From JBBRLA01 sp038231615 (GTDB taxonomy: Bacteria; Myxococcota_A; Polyangia; Palsa-1104; JAEUJZ01), in contig JBBRLA010000237.1 in the NCBI GenBank assembly GCA_038231615.1, positions 1 through 11,432 of the forward strand: 11,432 nt of DNA, written 5' to 3'. The position numbers were made by a program, and so were the translations under genes. This document shows positions 7,683 through 11,432 of this stretch, piece after piece (position 1 is the stretch's first letter; each line of letters starts with the position of its first letter). A model generated the notes under the pieces. That model was not told the origin of the DNA. It worked only from the letters and a program-made list of their open reading frames with translations, and searched no databases.

Positions 7683-8714
7683 ATGGCGACCAAGGACGGG
7701 CAAAGAGATGTGAAAGACGCGGGGCCCCTTTCGCCCCTGCTGGAGGCGCTGTCCAGGGCCGCGCCGCCGCTGATCTATCTGTTCGGCAAGGAGCGCTACC
7801 TGATCAATCGGGGGATCGACCTGATCAAGGCGGCGGTGCTGGACCCGCGGACCAAGGACTTCAATCTGGACGTGTACGAGGGCAAGGAAGCGACGCCGGC
7901 CAAGATCCTTTCGGCGGCGCGGACGCTGCCCATGATGGCCCAGCGGCGGATGGTGATGGTACGCGATGCCGACGAGTTGACCGCGGAAGAGCTGGCGGGC
8001 CTATCGGACTATCTGGCTCGCCCCGCGCCGGAGACCTGCCTGCTTTTCGTGGCGGAGAAGGCCGATCAGCGCCTGCGCTTCTTCACCGCCTTCAAGAAGA
8101 GCGGCCTGCTCTTGAAGCTGGACCCCCTGGGCGAGCGGCAACTGCCCGCCTTCGTCAAGGGGGAGGCCAAGCGCCTGGGCGCCAAGCTCGAATTCGGCGC
8201 GGCGGAGCGCATCGCCGAGGAGATCGGGTCCGATCTGGGGCAGATTGTGGACGCCCTTTCTCGCCTGTCGATCTACGTGGCCCAAGGGGAGCCGATCCGG
8301 GTGAGCGATGTCGAAGAAGTCGTGGCGACCACCAGGCAGCACACGGTGTTCGAGCTGATCGACGCGGTGGGCGGGGGCGGGCGCGAGGCGGCGCTGACCC
8401 TCCTGTCGGGTATACTGGCGGCGCGGGAGCCGGCGCTGCGCCTGCTGGCGATGCTGGCGCGGCACGTGCGGCAGTTGTGGGTGACGCGGGACGTGCTGAC
8501 GGGGAGCAAGCGGGCAGGGCAGGGGGAGGTGGCGCAGGCGCTGGGGGTGCCGCCCTTCGTGGCCATGAAACTGATGGATCAAGCGCGGCGATTGAGCGGA
8601 GCGCGCATCGTGGGCATGCACGAGGCGATCTACCAGACCGATCGGGCGTTGAAGTTGTCGAAACTCGACGATCAGCGGCACATGGAGGCGCTGATCCTGC
8701 GGCTCTGCGGATAG
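7683..8714 (+). CDS. holA: DNA polymerase III subunit delta
   Basis: This is a 343-residue clamp-loader delta subunit, which opens the beta sliding clamp as part of the DnaX complex in the cytoplasm. The N-terminal segment PPLIYLFGKERYLINRGIDLI (about 28-48) is the family's opening strand and clamp-contact helix region. The central SDLGQIVDALSRLSIYV and HTVFELIDAVGGG segments mark domains II and III. The C-terminal collar helices end in the typical KLDDQRHMEALILRLCG. Length matches the family (about 330-345). ATG at 7683 is chosen; GGAG at 7666-7669 is 13 nt upstream, rather distant. GTG at codon 10 (with AAAGAG just before) is an alternative. It is transcribed convergently to rpsT. Confidence 0.93.
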   Translation: MATKDGQRDVKDAGPLSPLLEALSRAAPPLIYLFGKERYLINRGIDLIKAAVLDPRTKDFNLDVYEGKEATPAKILSAARTLPMMAQRRMVMVRDADELTAEELAGLSDYLARPAPETCLLFVAEKADQRLRFFTAFKKSGLLLKLDPLGERQLPAFVKGEAKRLGAKLEFGAAERIAEEIGSDLGQIVDALSRLSIYVAQGEPIRVSDVEEVVATTRQHTVFELIDAVGGGGREAALTLLSGILAAREPALRLLAMLARHVRQLWVTRDVLTGSKRAGQGEVAQALGVPPFVAMKLMDQARRLSGARIVGMHEAIYQTDRALKLSKLDDQRHMEALILRLCG

Positions 8715-8790
8715 GCTGTCTGGGGAAGCCGCTCGCGATTGCCGGAATTCTCCCGCGGACGCGTGATACGCAGAACCTGCCCTGATGGTG

Positions 8791-8829
8791 AAAAAGACAA
8801 ACCGGGTCCTCTCCCGCGAACGGGAGAGG
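8791..8829 (-). terminator. Terminator hairpin between rpsT and holA
   Basis: A 9-bp perfect stem (8807-8815 with 8821-8829, CCTCTCCCG/CGGGAGAGG) has a 5-nt loop. On the minus strand it is followed within about 10 nt by the T-rich stretch TTTGTCTTTTT (8791-8801), so it best serves rpsT. It may also stop holA transcripts from the other side, although no T run follows in that direction. Similar CTCTCCCG/CGGGAGAG hairpins occur as dispersed elements in many G+C-rich bacteria. Confidence 0.65.
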
Positions 8830-8843
8830 GCGTGATCGGCCCT

Positions 8844-9116
8844 TTACGCGGGCTTGGCGGCCTTGTGCATGGCCCGGGTCAGGCGCGAGACCTTCCGCGA
8901 GGCGGTTTTCTTGTTCAACACGCCCTTCTGCGCAGCCTTGTCGAGCTGCTTGATCGCCGCGGCAACCATCGTCGGTGACGACGATATGTCCTTGCCGGTG
9001 AGCGACGCGGTGGCACGCTTGATCAAGGTGCGGGTGGTGGACATGTGGGTGATGTTGCGGGTCCTGCGCTTGATGCGCTGGCGGTTGCGCTTCTCCGCGG
9101 ACGGGACGTTTGCCAA
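8844..9116 (-). CDS. rpsT: 30S ribosomal protein S20
   Basis: This 90-residue primary 16S rRNA-binding protein of the small subunit has the expected N-terminus after processing, ANVPSAEKRNRQRIKRRTRN. It has three basic helices and the usual C-terminal signature (KGVLNKKTASRKVSRLTRAMHKA). Length is normal. The start codon is TTG (9114-9116), with GGAGGAG (9121-9127) 4 nt upstream. The E. coli rpsT gene also begins with UUG and is translationally autoregulated, so the rare start here may serve the same purpose (inference). A TTGACA promoter lies just upstream, and a hairpin terminator follows. Confidence 0.97.
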   Translation of the reverse strand: MANVPSAEKRNRQRIKRRTRNITHMSTTRTLIKRATASLTGKDISSSPTMVAAAIKQLDKAAQKGVLNKKTASRKVSRLTRAMHKAAKPA

Positions 9117-9120
9117 GGGG

Positions 9121-9127
9121 CTCCTCC
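9121..9127 (-). promoter_or_regulatory. Strong Shine-Dalgarno for the TTG start of rpsT
   Basis: GGAGGAG on the minus strand lies 4 nt before TTG. It is the strongest ribosome-binding site in the window and fixes a non-ATG start. Confidence 0.85.
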
Positions 9128-9148
9128 GGACGTGTGGAAATCTCGCTA

Positions 9149-9177
9149 CGTGTACCTGTCCCCACCGCTCCTGTCAA
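9149..9177 (-). promoter_or_regulatory. Sigma-70-type promoter of rpsT
   Basis: On the minus strand a perfect TTGACA -35 (9172-9177), a 17-nt spacer and TACACG as -10 (9149-9154, 3 of 6 matches) would start RNA near 9142. That gives a leader of about 26 nt with the Shine-Dalgarno inside it. The weak -10 is the main doubt. Confidence 0.6.
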
Positions 9178-9508
9178 GGCCCAGTGCCCGGAGTGCCGCA
9201 AAGGACCCCCGAAGCCTGGGTCGGACCCACCCGCATCGCCCCGCGCGCATCTACTCCCCCCGCGCCGGATGCGCAAGCTTATCGGCAAGCCCACGTAACC
9301 ACGGGAGTTCACCGCGCCGTCACGGGATTTCCGTCCACCCGCCATGGCGATCTGCCTCAGCAAAAGGGCCCTTCCGATGAGGTCGCAGGACCCACATCGC
9401 AGCCCGGTTCTCACATTCCGGCTGTTCACAGGGTCTGTGATCAACCTGTGGGTAACCCTGTGGGTAGCGCGCCAGATCGGCCAAGGGCCGGGACTTCCGG
9501 GGAGGCGC
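9178..9508. other. Gene-free stretch between mazG and rpsT
   Basis: This 331-nt stretch has no convincing gene: short frames here lack family features. Its mazG-proximal part (9421-9470) holds a cluster of CTGTG/CACAG words: CTGTTCACAG, TCTGTGATCA, and two copies of CCTGTGGGTA (9445-9454 and 9457-9466, 12 nt apart). ACAGGGT (9428-9434) and ACCCTGT (9455-9461) form an inverted pair. On the minus strand TTACCCACA differs by one base from a DnaA box (TTATCCACA). Confidence 0.6.
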
Positions 9509-10378
9509 CTATTTTTTAGGCAACTCTCCCTCTCGCTGATTCTGCTTGACTTGCTGCCAGTAAACCTCCAGGTCCGCGGCGCTCATCTTTTGCACCGATC
9601 GCCCTTCGGCGGCGGCCAGGTCCTCGACGGCGGCGAAGCGTCCTTCAAAGCGAGAAAGCGCTGCGCGCAGGGCGTCCTCCGGGGCCACGTGAAGGTGCGT
9701 CGAAAGGCGGGAAAGGACCATCAAAAGGTCTCCCATCTCATGTTGGATGGCGTGGGGGTCGCCTGAAAGGATGGCCTCGTCCAGCTCGCGCAGTTCCTCG
9801 GTCACCTTGTCGCGCACGCCTTGAACATCCGGCCAGTCGAAGCCCACCGTGGCGGCCTTCTCCCCGATTCGCTGTGCGCGTAAGAGGGCCGGCAGCGCGG
9901 CGGGCACCCCGTCCAGCGTGCGTCTGGGCGTCCCTTTGTCGGCGTGCTCCTTTTCCTTGAGCTTGCTCCAGTTCCTCAGCACCTCGTCGGCCCCCGACAC
10001 GGTGGCGTCGCCGAAGACGTGGGGGTGGCGGCGCGTCATCTTGGCCACGATGGCGCCGGAGACGTCGTCGATGTCGAAGGCGCCCTCAGCGTCGCGCAGG
10101 GCGGACTGGAAGACGATCTGGAACAGAAGGTCCCCCAGCTCGTCGCGGTGGCCGGGGACGTCGTCGCGGTCGATGGCCTCCAGGACCTCGTAGGTTTCCT
10201 CCAGCAAATAGGGGCGCAGGGTGCGCAGCGTCTGCTCGCGGTCCCAGGGGCAGCCGCTTTCGGCGAGCAGGCGCCGCATGATCTCCACCAGCTCGGTCAG
10301 GCGGGCGCCTTTCTGGTTTGGGTCCTTGTGGTTCTGGTTTTCATTCCTGGGCTCATTCGTGGGCGTGGGCGTGGGCAT
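9509..10378 (-). CDS. mazG: Nucleoside triphosphate pyrophosphohydrolase MazG
   Basis: This 289-residue all-alpha NTP pyrophosphohydrolase cleaves (d)NTPs to NMP and pyrophosphate, limiting damaged nucleotides and, in E. coli, modulating ppGpp. Two tandem MazG domains are visible. The first contains GCPWDREQT, EETYE (Glu60, Glu61, Glu64) and ELGD (Glu80, Asp83), then RRHPHVFGD. The second contains GFDWPD, EELRELDEAI and EMGDLL. Both Mg-binding motif pairs are kept, so both domains could bind metal. The conserved part begins near LTELVEIMRRL. ATG at 10376-10378 adds a 26-residue polar, Asn/Pro/Thr-rich tail, partly from a (GTGGGC)3 run. ATG at 10447 is possible but would run further into the mazG-phoH intergenic region. 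No good Shine-Dalgarno supports any start. Confidence 0.94.
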   Translation of the reverse strand: MPTPTPTNEPRNENQNHKDPNQKGARLTELVEIMRRLLAESGCPWDREQTLRTLRPYLLEETYEVLEAIDRDDVPGHRDELGDLLFQIVFQSALRDAEGAFDIDDVSGAIVAKMTRRHPHVFGDATVSGADEVLRNWSKLKEKEHADKGTPRRTLDGVPAALPALLRAQRIGEKAATVGFDWPDVQGVRDKVTEELRELDEAILSGDPHAIQHEMGDLLMVLSRLSTHLHVAPEDALRAALSRFEGRFAAVEDLAAAEGRSVQKMSAADLEVYWQQVKQNQREGELPKK

Positions 10379-10428
10379 GGGGTTAGATGTATCAGGGGCC
10401 GGCCAGGCTGGCGAATCATGTCCACGGG

Positions 10429-10457
10429 TTGTCCGGCTACCCCGCATCGATTAGATT
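10429..10457 (+). promoter_or_regulatory. Possible sigma-70 promoter of phoH
   Basis: TTGTCC (10429-10434), a 17-nt spacer and TAGATT (10452-10457) each match the consensus hexamers at 4 of 6 positions. RNA would start near 10464, upstream of the chosen phoH ATG. The call is weak because such matches occur by chance. Confidence 0.3.
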
Positions 10458-10549
10458 TGTGCGAACCTCCTTCTTCCTTCCACCTGCACTGGAGTCCCGC
10501 CACGTCCCCCACAAAACCTGAATCTCCCGGCGAGATCGTCCGCGAGCGC

Positions 10550-11432
10550 ATGACCTTCGATGACAACGCCAGCGCGGTCGCTCTGTATGGACAGGGCAAC
10601 AGCCACCTGAAGTTGCTGGAGCGGCAACTCGGCCTGTCGATCCATGCCCGCGGCAACGAGCTGACCCTCATCGGCCCCCCCGACGCGGTGCCCCTGGCGC
10701 GTTCGCTGCTCTCGCAGCTCTACGATCTGGGCAAGGCGGGCAAGCCGCTCTCGCCGGAGGAGGTGCTCCGCGGCCTGGCGATGCTTCGGGCCGACCCGAA
10801 CGTGCCGGTGCGGGAAGTCTTTTCGGACACGGTCATCCTGTCCACCAAGGCCCGGCCGATCGCCCCCAAGGGGCTGGCGCAGAAACATTACGTCGATGCG
10901 ATGCGCCGGGAGGACATCGTCTTCGGAGTCGGACCGGCAGGCACGGGGAAGACCTACCTGGCGATGGCCATGGCCGTGAAGGCGCTTCTGGACAAGGAGG
11001 TGCGCCGCATCGTTTTGACCCGTCCGGCGGTGGAGGCGGGGGAGAAGCTGGGCTTCCTGCCGGGCACGATGGAGGAGAAGGTCAACCCCTATCTGCGCCC
11101 GCTCTACGATGCGCTGGCCGACATGCTGGACATGGACAAGGCGCAGGCGCTGATCGAACGCGGGCAGATCGAGGTGGCGCCGCTGGCGTTCATGCGCGGG
11201 CGGACGCTCAACGACAGCTTCGTGATTTTGGACGAAGCGCAGAACACCACCAGCGAGCAGATGAAGATGTTCCTGACGCGGCTGGGGTATGACTCCAAGG
11301 CGGTGATCACCGGGGACACGACGCAGGTGGATTTGCCGCCCAGGACGCAGAGCGGTCTGCTGGAGGCGCAGCGGCTGCTTTTGGGGATTCCGGGGATCGA
11401 GTTCTGCTTCTTCTCGGACGTGGACGTGGTGC
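10550..11432 (+). CDS. PhoH family ATPase (3' partial)
   Basis: This is a PhoH/PhoL (YbeZ-like) P-loop ATPase, cytoplasmic, linked in other bacteria to RNA metabolism together with YbeY and to phosphate starvation. The visible 294 residues cover the N-terminal region, TFDDNASAVALYG and IHARGNELTLIG, then Walker A GPAGTGKT (residues 128-135) and RPAVEAGEKLGFLPG. The Walker B motif FVILDEAQNTT (about 224-234) and the sensor-like VITGDTTQVDLPP complete the core. The gene runs off the window end, with perhaps 20-60 residues missing. The start is uncertain: the preceding in-frame codons (GEIVRER) look like family sequence, so translation may begin upstream of 10550. The candidates are ATG 10418, TTG 10457, or ACG 10502, which has GGAG 7 nt before it. 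It is divergent from mazG. Confidence 0.93.
   Translation, partial: MTFDDNASAVALYGQGNSHLKLLERQLGLSIHARGNELTLIGPPDAVPLARSLLSQLYDLGKAGKPLSPEEVLRGLAMLRADPNVPVREVFSDTVILSTKARPIAPKGLAQKHYVDAMRREDIVFGVGPAGTGKTYLAMAMAVKALLDKEVRRIVLTRPAVEAGEKLGFLPGTMEEKVNPYLRPLYDALADMLDMDKAQALIERGQIEVAPLAFMRGRTLNDSFVILDEAQNTTSEQMKMFLTRLGYDSKAVITGDTTQVDLPPRTQSGLLEAQRLLLGIPGIEFCFFSDVDVV

Noticed and set aside
9110..9298. A 62-codon frame with a CPEC motif upstream of rpsT
   Set aside because: It overlaps the rpsT promoter and Shine-Dalgarno on the other strand, lacks its own ribosome site, and its Pro-rich tail has no recognisable domain.
9507..9521. GCCTA-TTTTT-TAGGC hairpin at the mazG stop as a terminator
   Set aside because: It has only a 5-bp stem overlapping the stop codon, with the T or A run in the loop rather than after the stem.

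Overview
The window is G+C-rich, roughly two thirds by eye, and densely coding. Its housekeeping genes (holA, rpsT, mazG, phoH) are bacterial. It also carries lipoproteins of a style common in Myxococcota: a short one with a Pro/Asp/Leu tandem-repeat tail, and a TolB-like beta-propeller with a CxxCH motif and a Cys-rich tail. I infer a myxobacterium-like (former Deltaproteobacteria) chromosome. That assignment rests on protein style only.

Layout: (1) 1-1826 (+) is the 3' part of a DmdC-type long acyl-CoA dehydrogenase. It converges, with a 7-nt gap, on a small lipoprotein gene (1834-2298, -). (2) 2435-4252 (+) encodes a large outer-envelope lipoprotein with a beta-propeller and a CxxCH motif. 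(3) 4253-4620 is non-coding and is dominated by a 233-nt nested palindrome (4265-4497, centre 4381). It consists of six 21-bp units flanked on each side by a pair of inverted 21-bp repeats. It lies between two convergent genes and is the most unusual thing in the window. (4) 4621-5652 (-) is an unrecognised P-loop NTPase, divergent from a small secreted Lys/His-rich protein (5882-6139, +) that is followed by a terminator hairpin. (5) 6278-7624 (-) is a TRZ/ATZ-type amidohydrolase, divergent from holA (7683-8714, +). (6) rpsT (8844-9116, -) has a TTG start, a strong Shine-Dalgarno sequence and a TTGACA promoter, and converges on holA across a hairpin. (7) A 330-nt gene-free stretch with a cluster of CTGTG/CACAG words precedes mazG (9509-10378, -). 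(8) mazG is divergent from phoH (10550 to the window end, +, truncated at the 3' side).

Most genes are single transcription units in alternating orientation, so no long operon or pathway cluster is visible. Functional themes are acyl-CoA oxidation, replication (clamp-loader delta), translation (S20), nucleotide-pool sanitation (MazG) and RNA/phosphate-stress ATPase (PhoH). Envelope lipoproteins make up the accessory part.
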